From Zobellia galactanivorans (GTDB lineage Bacteria > Bacteroidota > Bacteroidia > Flavobacteriales > Flavobacteriaceae): DNA of 64,000 nt. Below the pieces are notes generated by a model, which worked only from the letters and a program-made list of their open reading frames with translations, made no database searches and had not been told where the DNA came from. Made by a program: the position numbers and the translations under genes. Shown here piece by piece: positions 30,969 to 39,249 of the stretch (position 1 is the first letter of the stretch; every line of letters starts with the position of its first letter). The DNA lies in contig NC_015844.1 in NCBI RefSeq assembly GCF_000973105.1, positions 496,001 to 560,000 on the forward strand, in the 5' to 3' direction.

Positions 30969-32224
30969 ATGACAAAGAAAGAACAGACTGAATTTGAAAA
31001 AAAGGTGCTCGAGCAGTTCATGTCGGGCAAGAACCTATTCGGAGAAGGGGGCGCCTTTGCCCCCCATGTTGAAGAATGTAATCGAGAAGGCCCTTGAGGC
31101 GGAGATGGACGGCCATCTGGACGAGGGTGAGCGCGCCAAGGGCAACAAACGCAACGGCAAGGGAAAAAAGACCCTGAAAAGTGGTTTTGGCACCTTCGAC
31201 ATCGATACGCCCCAGGACAGGCAGAGCAGCTTTGAACCGGAACTTGTAAAGAAGCGACAGACCATTTTGGCCGACAACCTCTCCGACAAGATAATAGGCC
31301 TTTACGGTCTTGGCATGAGTTACCGCGACATCTCCGCCCATAGAAAGGAGATGTACGACACCGACATCTCTCATACCGTCCTAAGCCAAATAACGGATAG
31401 GATCATCCCGGACGTAAAAGCATGGCAGAACCGCCCCTTGGAGCCTCTCTATTGCATCGTATGGCTCGATGCCATGCACTACAAGGTAAAGGTCGATGGG
31501 AAGATCGAGCACAAGGCCCTTTATAACATCCTTGGCATCAACAAGGAGGGCTATAAGGAAGTTCTGGGGATGTACATCTCCGAGAGCGAGGGTGCCAACT
31601 TCTGGCTCCAGGTACTGACCGACCTGAACAACCGGGATCCTTATCGCCTGTACCGACAACCTGAAGGGCTTTACAGAGGCTATCCTGAGCATATTCCCAA
31701 AGACCCAGGTGCAGAAGTGCATCGTCCACCAGATACGGAATTCCCTCAGGTATATCGCCTCAAAGGACCAAAAGGAGTTTCTTCGGGACCTCAAACAGGT
31801 GTACCGTGCCACCAGTAAGGAGGTGGCCGAGGACGAGCTCCTGGCCCTGGGCGAAAAATGGGGCGGTAAATACCCTGTGGTCATCGAATCTTGGCAGAAC
31901 AACTGGGAGGAACTCTCCCAATACTTCCAGTACACCCCGCCGATACGCAAGATGATCTACACCACCAATGCCGTGGAGGGCTTCCACCGACAGGTGCGAA
32001 AGGTCACCAAGACCAAGGGGGCCTTTACAAACGATATGGCATTGCTCAAGCTGGTCTACCTGGCCACCAGGAACATCGAGAGGAAATGGACCTCGCCCAT
32101 CCAAAATTGGAGTCTAGTGGTCCAGCAACTTTATATTAAATTTGGGGAGAGGATACCCTTGGATTTAAATCCCAATCCCTCTGGGGCTAGCCCCAGAGGG
32201 ATTGACAGATCGGACAGAGTTTAA
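30969..32224 (+). pseudogene. IS256-family (mutator) transposase with two frameshifts
   Basis: The start is ATG 30969 (MTKKEQTEFEKKVLEQF). Frame changes occur at a C6 run (31060-31065, one extra C) and near 31637, where the expected codons between LNNR and ILIACTDNLKG are missing about ten bases. The other parts retain mutator features: IVWLDAMHYKVK (catalytic Asp), HQIRNSLRYI, and TTNAVEGFHRQVRK (catalytic Glu). With two lesions it cannot make a normal transposase from this copy. The last codons run through a 30-bp palindrome. Confidence 0.85.
32174..32203. repeat. Perfect 30-bp palindrome at the 3' end of the IS256 transposase
   Basis: The sequence is a perfect inverted repeat of two 15-base arms (AATCCCTCTGGGGCT and its complement) with no loop, centred on GGGGCTAGCCCC. 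It lies inside the last codons of the transposase, encoding PSGASPRGI. It probably forms a strong hairpin in the mRNA. A palindrome with the same 12-base core lies at the end of the IS3 transposase (62843-62876). Confidence 0.92.
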
Positions 32225-32243
32225 TTTACAGACCCTTCATAAG

Positions 32244-32669
32244 TCAATTTATGATCTCCAAAGCACTCAAATCGACTTCAACTCTTTCATATGTAGCGGT
32301 ATCCACTTCATCGGGTTGCTTTATGACCATTAGACTATCCCTGAATGTCACTATTTGATATAGCGGTTCTCCGTTTGAGTAAATAAGGTTATCAACGATT
32401 TTGTAGGTGGAACGGAAGCCTATGCCCACCTTGTACTCGATCAATTGTCCCTGACCGTCAAAGACCAGGTAAAAATGGTCCATACCGTCCCCATCCCCAG
32501 TTTCGTCGTTCAGTTCGTCGGTGACATCCACCCCATCGATGCTCATGGTAAAACCCGTTTCGGGTCTTGAACGGCGCTCATAGTGCCAAGTACCTTGTAG
32601 GTCAACTTCTTTTACTTGGCACGAAACGGCCAAGGGAAACAATATGATCCAAACAATAAAATACCTCAT
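32244..32669 (-). CDS. Small lipoprotein of unknown function
   Basis: This 141-residue protein has a lipoprotein signal (lipobox AVSC after MRYFIVWIILFPL). The mature part (LQGTWHYERRSRPETGF at the start, then several beta strands) looks like a lipocalin-type domain, with a G-x-W near the N-terminus. It starts beta-rich and ends DLSALEIIN. It lies immediately beside the right end of the IS256 element, and a degraded copy of its last 35 codons lies at 20882-20986 on the other side of the PKS island. Given the neighbours, it could be an immunity lipoprotein, which is unproven. Confidence 0.65.
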   Translation of the reverse strand: MRYFIVWIILFPLAVSCQVKEVDLQGTWHYERRSRPETGFTMSIDGVDVTDELNDETGDGDGMDHFYLVFDGQGQLIEYKVGIGFRSTYKIVDNLIYSNGEPLYQIVTFRDSLMVIKQPDEVDTATYERVEVDLSALEIIN

Positions 32670-32694
32670 TTCTTATCTGAATTTAACTGAACAC

Positions 32695-33090
32695 TTATTT
32701 TACAAACTCGACCGTGGTTTTGTATTTCTCGTATTTGCCCAAGTCTATTCGGCTATACTGAGGATTTTCGGAAGAATAGTACACGGGAAACTCCTGGCCA
32801 ACGCAACCTTTTTTGCCGTTGTCGCAGTTAAAAGGACTAACACCTGTCGACCCAATATATTCCTTATCATCCACCCAGTAACGATATTTTAAACCATATC
32901 TAGCTCTTGTAGAATGGTAAAATTCAATTATCTCCCCATTTGTTTTTTTTTGATTGTCCGCAATATCATATTGTTTATATGTGGCATATAATATACCTAA
33001 AGCCAAAACCAATAGACCAATTACAAAAGCAATTGTATCCTTGGAGATAGACCCTGGAAACTTATTCCTCAGAGCATCCATCTTTCCCAA
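32695..33090 (-). CDS. Single-pass membrane protein, immunity-like (paralogue of 34710-35081)
   Basis: This 131-residue protein has one membrane helix (about 21-40) followed by a beta-rich periplasmic or cytoplasmic domain of DUF3592-like appearance. The core Y-x-V-x-x-x-x-Y-x-G-S-T ... F-x-V-x-Y-S-S-x-x-P-x-x-x-x-I-x-L is shared with the gene at 34710-35081, which directly follows an intact candidate T6SS effector. Here the overlapping upstream frame is only a remnant of such an effector (33062 to about 33240). It is therefore probably an orphan immunity gene kept after loss of its toxin; this is inference. Confidence 0.65.
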   Translation of the reverse strand: MGKMDALRNKFPGSISKDTIAFVIGLLVLALGILYATYKQYDIADNQKKTNGEIIEFYHSTRARYGLKYRYWVDDKEYIGSTGVSPFNCDNGKKGCVGQEFPVYYSSENPQYSRIDLGKYEKYKTTVEFVK

Positions 33091-33240
33091 TAATTTTAGT
33101 ACCCGTTTGACCTGCCAAAGTAAAGGTCATTCCTCTACCTACTGTCACCGTAATTATCTTTTTTTCGTCAGCATTATCAAATACCGCATATATTTTTGCG
33201 CCCTTTTTTCAAGTTTACCCTGTCAGCATATGACCGAAGT
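33062..33240 (-). pseudogene. Remnant of an effector-like gene (paralogue of 35078-36109)
   Basis: The minus strand encodes AKIYAVFDNADEKKIITVTVG, matching AKIYAAFDNVDEKKIISVTIG in the candidate effector at 35078-36109. The frame then runs to TAA at 33062-33064, overlapping the start of the immunity-like gene by 29 bases. A G run near 33205 breaks the frame upstream, where NLKKG continues in another frame. The C-terminal residues after the conserved part differ completely from the intact effector, so this is a different toxin variant that has decayed. Confidence 0.7.
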
Positions 33241-33609
33241 TTTAATTGGGGGTGCATACTGCTCGTTTAGGACATACCCCCAAACGAGTATATCTAAATT
33301 AATGAAAATAGCCCGGATTCTCCAGTTATGACCGGTACCTAAATATTATGCCATATTTTGCCCAATTTGGCCAAGTGGGCCCAGAATTTCATACCTGCTC
33401 CGCCTCCATTAGGAATAACGAATAAATCCCGAATACGGTATTTGACGAGCACGGTCCGTGTTACTTTAGTTATCGTTTTCATCGCATTGTCTAAAAACAT
33501 AAAAGATATCTAAAATATTGGATAGCTTTCTTTTTAGTTTGTACCTATTCTTACTTTGTAGGACACTCGTTGCAAGCGAGTGCTAGCGGGCGAGGTTCTT
33601 AAAAAAGAA
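33241..33609. other. Region between remnant effector and lipoprotein gene
   Basis: The stretch holds a small reading frame (33339-33482, listed separately) and a short stem-loop CACTCG-TTGCAAG-CGAGTG (33564-33582) just after the stop of the lipoprotein gene, which might act as a terminator. No other gene is recognised. Confidence 0.5.
33339..33482 (-). CDS. Possible 47-residue small protein or gene fragment
   Basis: An ATG-initiated frame of 47 codons encodes a basic N-terminus and a segment VIPNGGGAGMKFWAHLAKLG. The composition looks protein-like rather than random (Gly triplet, Trp, an amphipathic helix-like end), but the frame ends at TAG shortly afterwards. It lies just upstream of the effector remnant on the same strand, so it may be the leftover N-terminal part of the same lost gene. 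I do not recognise a family. Confidence 0.35.
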   Translation of the reverse strand: MKTITKVTRTVLVKYRIRDLFVIPNGGGAGMKFWAHLAKLGKIWHNI

Positions 33610-34278
33610 TTACTCAAATCCTTTAATAGTAATTTCAGGTAACCTCGGGAATTCTACAGCCTTATATCCCATGCCTTTTAATTGAGTATTGACAAGGAAA
33701 GCTTTTAGATAATCATCTGAATTGTGCAAAAGATATATATGTACATCGTTTTGAGGTGATAAATCTCCATAACTCAAATTTGGGTAATTCTCACTGTAAT
33801 TAGCACAGAAGCCTAAATATGTAATTATCGAATCCGTAGCCATTTCATACTTCTTGTCCAAAGGCTCATTTTGCCACTCTTTTAGAAAAGATTCGACCTT
33901 ACCTGACACATAGCCTACAGTTGCATTTGAGTCTATTTTTTGAGGCAAAATTTTTCTAACTGCCGTTAGATATTCGGGACAGTTTTCCATTAGATCACCG
34001 GTAAATTTTACTGCAAAAGCATATGCTACCTCCATTTCATCGTCCGTTCCTATTTGTTGGGCAATCTGATTTCTTATAGACTTAACTTTATCCGGATTGT
34101 TGTTTCTTAAATCTAAACCAAGTTGCGTCATATCCTTCAAGATATTTTCAGCTGAACTATTTGATAAATCTAGCTGCTTAATGCCTTTACAGAATTCTGT
34201 AGACATCTCTTGCGAAAAAGCTTTTTCTTTACAAGAAATAGCAGAAATCAAAAGGACGATCATTAATATAAACCTCAT
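33610..34278 (-). CDS. Unknown lipoprotein in the T6SS immunity array
   Basis: This 222-residue protein has a signal peptide with lipobox AISC at residues 13-16. The mature part is mainly helical, with four spaced Cys including C16, LMENCPEYL and LGFCANY, and no recognised family. The sequence after the helices (residues 165-222) looks beta-rich. It belongs to a minus-strand group of small exported or membrane proteins downstream of the second Hcp and the candidate effector, so an immunity role is plausible but not shown. Confidence 0.6.
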   Translation of the reverse strand: MRFILMIVLLISAISCKEKAFSQEMSTEFCKGIKQLDLSNSSAENILKDMTQLGLDLRNNNPDKVKSIRNQIAQQIGTDDEMEVAYAFAVKFTGDLMENCPEYLTAVRKILPQKIDSNATVGYVSGKVESFLKEWQNEPLDKKYEMATDSIITYLGFCANYSENYPNLSYGDLSPQNDVHIYLLHNSDDYLKAFLVNTQLKGMGYKAVEFPRLPEITIKGFE

Positions 34279-34437
34279 AGCTGCTTTTTTTTATCCACAT
34301 TATAAAACGTAACCAACACTTTTGGCCCCTCATTTTTCACTACTCGCTATATTTGACATATCAGCTAATAGTTACCTAGTCCGAACCATTGAACCATGAC
34401 ATACACTCTTTCCTTTAATAAAACGCTGAAGTTTTAT

Positions 34438-34623
34438 CTATAAATTTTTGTTCTTCATTCTGTTCCCGATTGCAGTACCTACACCACCTAAAAGTCCTGC
34501 CGTTACAACTTCAATCCAATTTATGCCACTGTTGGGCTCTCTTGTCAAAGAAGAATAGACTATATAAATAATGACCGGTACATAGGATGCTATGGTGATC
34601 AAATTGTTTTTCATACGGGACAC
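34438..34623 (-). CDS. Small two-helix membrane protein
   Basis: This 61-residue protein has two predicted membrane helices (about 10-25 and 38-54, the second with GLLGGVGTAIG), with a short polar loop between and a basic end NRMKNKN. There is no known family. It lies between the immunity-like gene at 34710 and the lipoprotein at 33610. Small size lowers certainty. Confidence 0.45.
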   Translation of the reverse strand: MSRMKNNLITIASYVPVIIYIVYSSLTREPNSGINWIEVVTAGLLGGVGTAIGNRMKNKNL

Positions 34624-34709
34624 TTTAATTTAGAACGTACCAAATATTAGATTATTTTTTTACGCTAAAACTGAATGTAGTAGAATCATAAACATAAAAA
34701 GAACATATA

Positions 34710-35081
34710 CTATTCTATTTTGCTTTTTAGCTTGAAGCCCGCCGCTTCAACGGCCTTGGGGTCGGTAATCATTTCGTCTAAAAGTATCTCATTTATTTCA
34801 GGTTTTTTACTTGAGTATCTTACCTTGAAGTATTTGTTGACCCAAATACTATTTACCTCTTTCAACTTAGTTGAGCCATCATATTGACGACCTTCAACAA
34901 AAAAAATAAAGTCTGCATAAGTGGATGCATTTTGGTGTTCAATGGAAGTACATTTTCCGATAGTATAAGTTGAGTAAAATTTGAAATGATAAATTGTGCG
35001 AAAATATTTAAATGAAAAAAAACAAATGGCTAATACCAGCAGTAATTTCACCGGTTTTTTGGAATTTAACCAATCCATCAT
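34710..35081 (-). CDS. Candidate immunity protein, membrane-anchored
   Basis: This 123-residue protein has one membrane helix (about 10-30) and a DUF3592-like beta domain with F-F-V-E-G-R-x-Y-D-G-S-T and YFKVRYSSKKPEINEILLDE. Its ATG overlaps the stop codon of the upstream candidate effector by four bases, which is typical of a toxin/immunity pair. It shares its core with the protein at 32695-33090. Function is inferred from position and architecture. Confidence 0.65.
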   Translation of the reverse strand: MMDWLNSKKPVKLLLVLAICFFSFKYFRTIYHFKFYSTYTIGKCTSIEHQNASTYADFIFFVEGRQYDGSTKLKEVNSIWVNKYFKVRYSSKKPEINEILLDEMITDPKAVEAAGFKLKSKIE

Positions 35082-36109
35082 TTTTCCATTTCTTTTTTAA
35101 CTTCAACAACAATAGCAGTTTTAGTACTATTAGCTCCCATTTTCAGAATGTTTTCTAAATACCCTCCCATACTTTTATTAAATTCTGAAAGCCCTAAAGA
35201 ACTAATATTTTGATTTATACTATTTCTACCCAACATACCAAATGAAAAATTAATAGCAGTTTCACCAAAACTATTTAATTGTGGAACGTAACCATAATCA
35301 CTCCTAGAACTTACGGAAGATTTTAATAATACGGAAGAAGCGTTTACCTTAAAAACTCCTGACATTGTAGCCTTTAATGGATCTACCTCTTTAAAATCAA
35401 ACCCATTCCCAACATATTGAGAAGTAGCATCGGCAGCTATTGAAGTTAATGAACTACTAACACTGCTTTCTAAGCTGAGCCCAGCACCACTACCAATTAT
35501 CGTACTCTTAAGATATGAACCAGACCCTGCTATTAATTGTCCTTCAGCAATAATGAAAGGTAAGGTGTTTGCAGTTCCAATAACAGCCACAGGAACACCA
35601 ATAGTAACGCTTATTATCTTTTTTTCATCAACATTGTCAAACGCTGCATATATTTTTGCATCTTCTTTCTCACTTACGGTCACCGTCAACATCCTATTGA
35701 ACAACCGTTTAGACCCCGATATGATATCAGATATTTCCTTACTTGAAATACTAAATTCCCTAACCCTTTCATAAGTACAATAAGAAGTATAAGAGTATTG
35801 AGTATTTATAGGGACTTCAACATAATCAATAATAAAATATCGATTATAACCAAGGTTATTCCTAAGAGGTGTTCCTACTTGAATCCGGTCATTTTCTGTT
35901 TTTGTAAAATACCAGTCATAAGTTTTTGTAGTAGTTCTTTTCAACTCGGCTTTCACAAAACGCTGAAGACCATTAGCCGCAGCATTTTTAATTCTCTGCT
36001 TGTCGGCCAAGGTCAACTTTCCATTCTTGGATAAGCGTACCCGGGTCAAAGATTTATTGATCTCGAGCTTTAACCTTTGCTTTTTAGCTTTTAAAGAATT
36101 GGCATCCAT
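35078..36109 (-). CDS. Candidate T6SS effector encoded with the second Hcp
   Basis: This protein has about 343 residues. I start at MDANSLKAKKQ because the upstream 43 codons of the open frame lie inside tssD2 in another frame; the ATG then sits eight bases after the tssD2 stop. The N-terminal part is basic and helical, the middle contains a beta segment (AKIYAAFDNVDEKKIISVTIG), then a long Ser/Gly/Ala-rich stretch with weak hydrophobic character (PVAVIGTANTLPFIIAEGQLI and following), which could insert into membranes. No enzymatic motif was found. Position directly after an hcp gene and before an overlapping immunity-like membrane gene supports an Hcp-delivered toxin. A decayed relative lies at 33062. 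Confidence 0.6.
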   Translation of the reverse strand: MDANSLKAKKQRLKLEINKSLTRVRLSKNGKLTLADKQRIKNAAANGLQRFVKAELKRTTTKTYDWYFTKTENDRIQVGTPLRNNLGYNRYFIIDYVEVPINTQYSYTSYCTYERVREFSISSKEISDIISGSKRLFNRMLTVTVSEKEDAKIYAAFDNVDEKKIISVTIGVPVAVIGTANTLPFIIAEGQLIAGSGSYLKSTIIGSGAGLSLESSVSSSLTSIAADATSQYVGNGFDFKEVDPLKATMSGVFKVNASSVLLKSSVSSRSDYGYVPQLNSFGETAINFSFGMLGRNSINQNISSLGLSEFNKSMGGYLENILKMGANSTKTAIVVEVKKEMEK

Positions 36110-36116
36110 AACTGTA

Positions 36117-36506
36117 CTACTCCCCCCAACGATTCTGAAAGACCATATCACCGATTTTAATGCTCTGTGCCGAAATAACGATGCGCTTTTGCATAGGCAC
36201 ATCATCGATGGCGTCAAATTCTTCCTCAAGGCTAACACAATAGGCCTTGGTAAACTCCACCCGTTGCAATTGCGACATGGCGTCGCGCTTATAGAAGATA
36301 ATCGTTCCGTCCTTCGTTTGATCTGAAGAAGACATCCAATGGAACAGATCGAATTTTCCCTGGGATTCCAAGGTAATCATGATTTGACCACCCAATGGTT
36401 TCCCGGCAGGTTTGCCCGTAGAATCCATAGGTTGTTCAAAATTATAGGTACAGTGCAAGACGTTGTAGTCCTGCCCATCAATAATGAGTTTTGCTAAAAA
36501 AGACAT
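36117..36506 (-). CDS. tssD: T6SS tube protein TssD (Hcp), second copy
   Basis: This 129-residue protein belongs to the Bacteroidota Hcp family. It shares the opening pattern of the main copy at 38492 (KLxIxGxxYxVLHCxYxxxQxxDxTGxP) and ITLESQGKFDLFHWM. The family forms stacked hexameric rings as the T6SS tube. It is followed directly by a candidate effector, so it may be an effector-specific Hcp variant. It differs clearly in sequence from the main copy. Confidence 0.92.
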   Translation of the reverse strand: MSFLAKLIIDGQDYNVLHCTYNFEQPMDSTGKPAGKPLGGQIMITLESQGKFDLFHWMSSSDQTKDGTIIFYKRDAMSQLQRVEFTKAYCVSLEEEFDAIDDVPMQKRIVISAQSIKIGDMVFQNRWGE

Positions 36507-36549
36507 AGTTGTAGGGGTTTATGTGTTTTAGAACTTTAAAAACGGGTTA

Positions 36550-37899
36550 TTAACTTTGTTGGTAATCGGTATCCCATTCGGCACCCTCATCACCTTTTTG
36601 ACCGTCCATCTTAATCAAGAAGTTTTTGGCCGGGAAATAAGGTTTTAAACGCACGTCTAAATAAATACGGTCCTTTTGATTAATATCCTGTTCGAAACGA
36701 CGGATCTCAAAATTCTCGATCAATTTACCGGGACCAGTAATTTCATCCAAAAAGCGAACGATTTGGTTTTGTATTTCCTTTCTGGTTCGTGCATCGAAGT
36801 TTTCAAAGGCCCTTCTGTTAAGGAAGTCCATCAACACTTTGGTCACATAATCGAAAACACGTACTACGGAATAGGTCTGTAGCCCTAGGTTGTCACCATT
36901 GAACAAGGTTTTGGCCGAAAAGGCCATTACTTTGCCATATTCATTTACCATAGGTACCAATCCTAAGTTTTCTAAATTGGCAATCTCACTTTTCCGAAGG
37001 TCAAAACGCACTCCATCAACTTCACTTAGTCCACCGTGCTTTTTACCAGCGGTAACCTGTGACATTAAGGTCTTGTATATTTTTCCCGCCAAGGCTCCAG
37101 AGGGCGGTACATGTACATCTTCTTCTTCACCTACCTCATCATACTTACCTCTACCGACCAACCAGTTACAGGTCATGATCGTATTGGACAAATAAGCATC
37201 GCCACTGGCCAAGTTGGCACTTTCGAACATTTCCATCACATCGTCCGGTTCATCTAAATGCGCAAAATCGGTAACCAAGGTCACTTTGTTTTCATGGGCC
37301 AATTTTGCCCATTTATCCACAACCGATTTTGAACCTAGATAACCTGGAAGCACCATAAGCGAATAGTTCTCCCTTAGGTCTAAACGGTCATATTTAGACA
37401 CCAATTCTTCACGTATGTAATCAAAGAAACGTGTATTGTCCAAATCGGTCAATTGGTCCAATTCGGCATTGACCACGGTTACGTTCTTCAATGAAGGTAA
37501 ATCGGTGTTTTTATAAAATAGGGCAACAGAACGGTAAGAGGTCTCCAATTCTCGAGTCTCTTCCAGTGCCGTTTTAATATTTTTGGTGTATGTTTTTTGT
37601 GATTCTTGAGCCTTATCATCGGCAGCTTGTACCAAGCCTATGATATCATCCCCTGATTTCAAGGTATCCGACCAAAGCGATAAAATTTTCAAAAGCGACT
37701 CCCGCTCTTGTTTTTTATTGTTTTCGGTAAGGAACATTTTTCTACGTGCCTTACGATCGGGGTTTAGGTTCTGAACATCATCAATAGCAGATTCTAATAA
37801 ATCAAACCCACCGTATTTGGCAAGGTTATCTGATTTTTCCTTGATTTGCTCAATGAAAGGTTTGTCACTTAGTTGTGACTGTTTTAGTTTATCGGACAT
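36550..37899 (-). CDS. tssC: T6SS contractile sheath large subunit TssC
   Basis: This 449-residue protein is the VipB/TssC sheath subunit of the T6SSiii type. It has the N-terminal helical part that pairs with TssB, and the conserved middle TDFAHLDEPDDVMEMFESANLASGDAYLSN with nearby VMEM, YLSNTIMTCNWLVGRG. The C-terminal part has FEIRRFEQDINQKDRIYLDVRLKPYFPAKNFLI, the sheath inner strand. TssB and TssC contract to drive the Hcp tube outward. It starts 18 bases after the tssB stop. Confidence 0.94.
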   Translation of the reverse strand: MSDKLKQSQLSDKPFIEQIKEKSDNLAKYGGFDLLESAIDDVQNLNPDRKARRKMFLTENNKKQERESLLKILSLWSDTLKSGDDIIGLVQAADDKAQESQKTYTKNIKTALEETRELETSYRSVALFYKNTDLPSLKNVTVVNAELDQLTDLDNTRFFDYIREELVSKYDRLDLRENYSLMVLPGYLGSKSVVDKWAKLAHENKVTLVTDFAHLDEPDDVMEMFESANLASGDAYLSNTIMTCNWLVGRGKYDEVGEEEDVHVPPSGALAGKIYKTLMSQVTAGKKHGGLSEVDGVRFDLRKSEIANLENLGLVPMVNEYGKVMAFSAKTLFNGDNLGLQTYSVVRVFDYVTKVLMDFLNRRAFENFDARTRKEIQNQIVRFLDEITGPGKLIENFEIRRFEQDINQKDRIYLDVRLKPYFPAKNFLIKMDGQKGDEGAEWDTDYQQS

Positions 37900-37917
37900 A
37901 TGTGGAATAGAATAAGG

Positions 37918-38370
37918 TTATTTGGCATTTTTGATTTCCTCGATAAGCGCATCAATAGTCTCAACCAATGATTGTTTGGCTTCAGGGTCTTCCAATGCCG
38001 CTTTTAAAATTTTGTTGGTCTTCAATTGCTTGATGATCTTTTTGTATTGATCACTTTCAATTTCCAACTCTTTTAAAAACACACTGTTATTTGTAATTCC
38101 CTTTTTACCAAAATCACCTAAGTTGGTGAACGAAAGTTCCTCATTAAAAACGCCACCGTCTTTATCCTCGAACGGGATATTCAGTTTAGGTTCAAAATGC
38201 TCAAAAGCATCTTCAATTGTCCTAAGTCCTTCAATAGCCTCGGGCTTTACCGGAGCATTTGGGGTCAACTTACCTACAATTAAAGTTCTATTCTGTGGTA
38301 TTTCGGTCAAGGCCTCGTTTGCGTCGCCTTTTACCTCATTACCACCTATACCTAGATTACCTATAGCCAT
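37918..38370 (-). CDS. tssB: T6SS contractile sheath small subunit TssB
   Basis: This 150-residue protein is the VipA/TssB sheath subunit, with the FTNLGDFGKKGI segment close to the strand that joins it to TssC and helical ends. Length is in the family range. It lies immediately upstream of tssC. It is separated from the main hcp gene by a terminator hairpin. Confidence 0.92.
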   Translation of the reverse strand: MAIGNLGIGGNEVKGDANEALTEIPQNRTLIVGKLTPNAPVKPEAIEGLRTIEDAFEHFEPKLNIPFEDKDGGVFNEELSFTNLGDFGKKGITNNSVFLKELEIESDQYKKIIKQLKTNKILKAALEDPEAKQSLVETIDALIEEIKNAK

Positions 38371-38440
38371 AAATTATAATTTTATTTTCTAAATTTAAAT
38401 AAAAAATAGTTATACGTACAATATATACACAATTAAACGT

Positions 38441-38470
38441 AAAAAGGAGGCATAAGATTGCCCCCTTTTA
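38441..38470 (-). terminator. Terminator/attenuator between hcp and tssBC
   Basis: On the minus strand a 10-bp stem with one G-T pair (AAAGGGGGCA/TGCCTCCTTT), a six-base loop, and TTTTT after the second arm give an intrinsic terminator. It sits about 20 bases after the main hcp stop codon and 70 bases before tssB. It should let Hcp, needed in large amounts, be produced in excess of the sheath proteins. Confidence 0.7.
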
Positions 38471-38491
38471 TAAATAAAAGTCCGTATATGG

Positions 38492-38878
38492 TTATACCCA
38501 TTCATTGACATGTTCACCACCACCACTGGCCAATTCCTTGGCAGAAATAGTAAATGATTCAGTTAATGGGTTCTGACCGGTAGCATCAAAGTTTTCTTTG
38601 TACTTGATCAAATAACCTTCCTTGAATTTAACTTCTTTTAAAGTTGCGTCAGTATCACGCTTAATAAAGACAATACTTCCGTCTTTTCTTTCAAAGTTGT
38701 TGGTCATCCATTCAAAAAAACCGGTTTCCCCATTTGATTCAACAGTCATGTTGATTCTGCCACCACGGGTAACAGAAGAAGGTCTTCCTGTTGGATCAAC
38801 TTCTTGGTTTAAATCATAAGAACAGTGTAAAACGGTAAACTCTTTTCCCGCAACTTTCAATTTTGCTTTAAAAGCCAT
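38492..38878 (-). CDS. tssD: T6SS tube protein TssD (Hcp), main copy
   Basis: This 128-residue Hcp opens with MAFKAKLKVAGKEFTVLHC and contains GGRINMTVESNGETGFFEWM, the family hallmarks, ending in a beta strand. It is the structural tube protein and also carries small effectors. It has a long AT-rich upstream region and its own terminator, features that suit high expression. Confidence 0.94.
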   Translation of the reverse strand: MAFKAKLKVAGKEFTVLHCSYDLNQEVDPTGRPSSVTRGGRINMTVESNGETGFFEWMTNNFERKDGSIVFIKRDTDATLKEVKFKEGYLIKYKENFDATGQNPLTESFTISAKELASGGGEHVNEWV

Positions 38879-39249
38879 AATAAATAATTTTTTGGTAAAT
38901 AATACCTGATTAATAATTAAGTAACGTTACATAAGAACGCTGCTAAACTATTGACTATCACTAAAACTTGCAATTTTTTTCGACGAAATACCAAATCATA
39001 AAACCTCGAAAAAGCGTATTAAAACACGGGGAACACCAGTAATAATCAGTACCAGAACAAAATCTCCCCCTTATTGATTTTTTGATTAAAATGTTCGTAA
39101 AATTCTTTTATCGACATTACGAAAACACTTTAAAATTAAAAATCAAAACATACATTTAAAGTAGTTGTTTTCCTATAAAACTTAACTTGAAACATTTTTG
39201 ACATAAAAAATGTAAGGGGAACGATTACTTTCAAAAACCGTGCATCCCT
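38879..39249. other. Long AT-rich region upstream of hcp (371 bp)
   Basis: This is probably the hcp promoter region, but I found no exact TTG-N19-TAnnTTTG promoter. A 10-bp palindrome GTAACGTTAC (38921-38930) could be an operator. Near the far end a small stem (ACATTTTT at 39191 with AAAAATGT about 39206) may terminate transcription of the PKD-protein gene. No gene is evident. Confidence 0.5.

Larger units (their letters stand above)
30911..32230 (+). mobile_element. IS256-family insertion sequence, decayed (1320 bp)
   Basis: Imperfect terminal inverted repeats of 21 bp (18 matching) lie at 30911-30931 (TGTAAACTGAACTCTGTCTGA without mismatch to itself, its partner reading TGTAAATTAAACTCTGTCC in reverse) and 32210-32230. 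The internal transposase is of mutator type. No 8-9 bp direct repeat flanks it, so the original target duplication has been lost or the element took part in a rearrangement. It marks the upstream edge of the PKS island. Confidence 0.82.

Noticed and set aside
30903-32238. Target duplication around the IS256 element
   Set aside because: The eight bases on the left (TGATAGAC) do not match those on the right (GACCCTTC), so no duplication can be claimed.
38921-38930. Palindrome GTAACGTTAC as an hcp operator
   Set aside because: It is a single 10-bp site without a second copy or a recognisable promoter beside it; it is noted only in the region entry.
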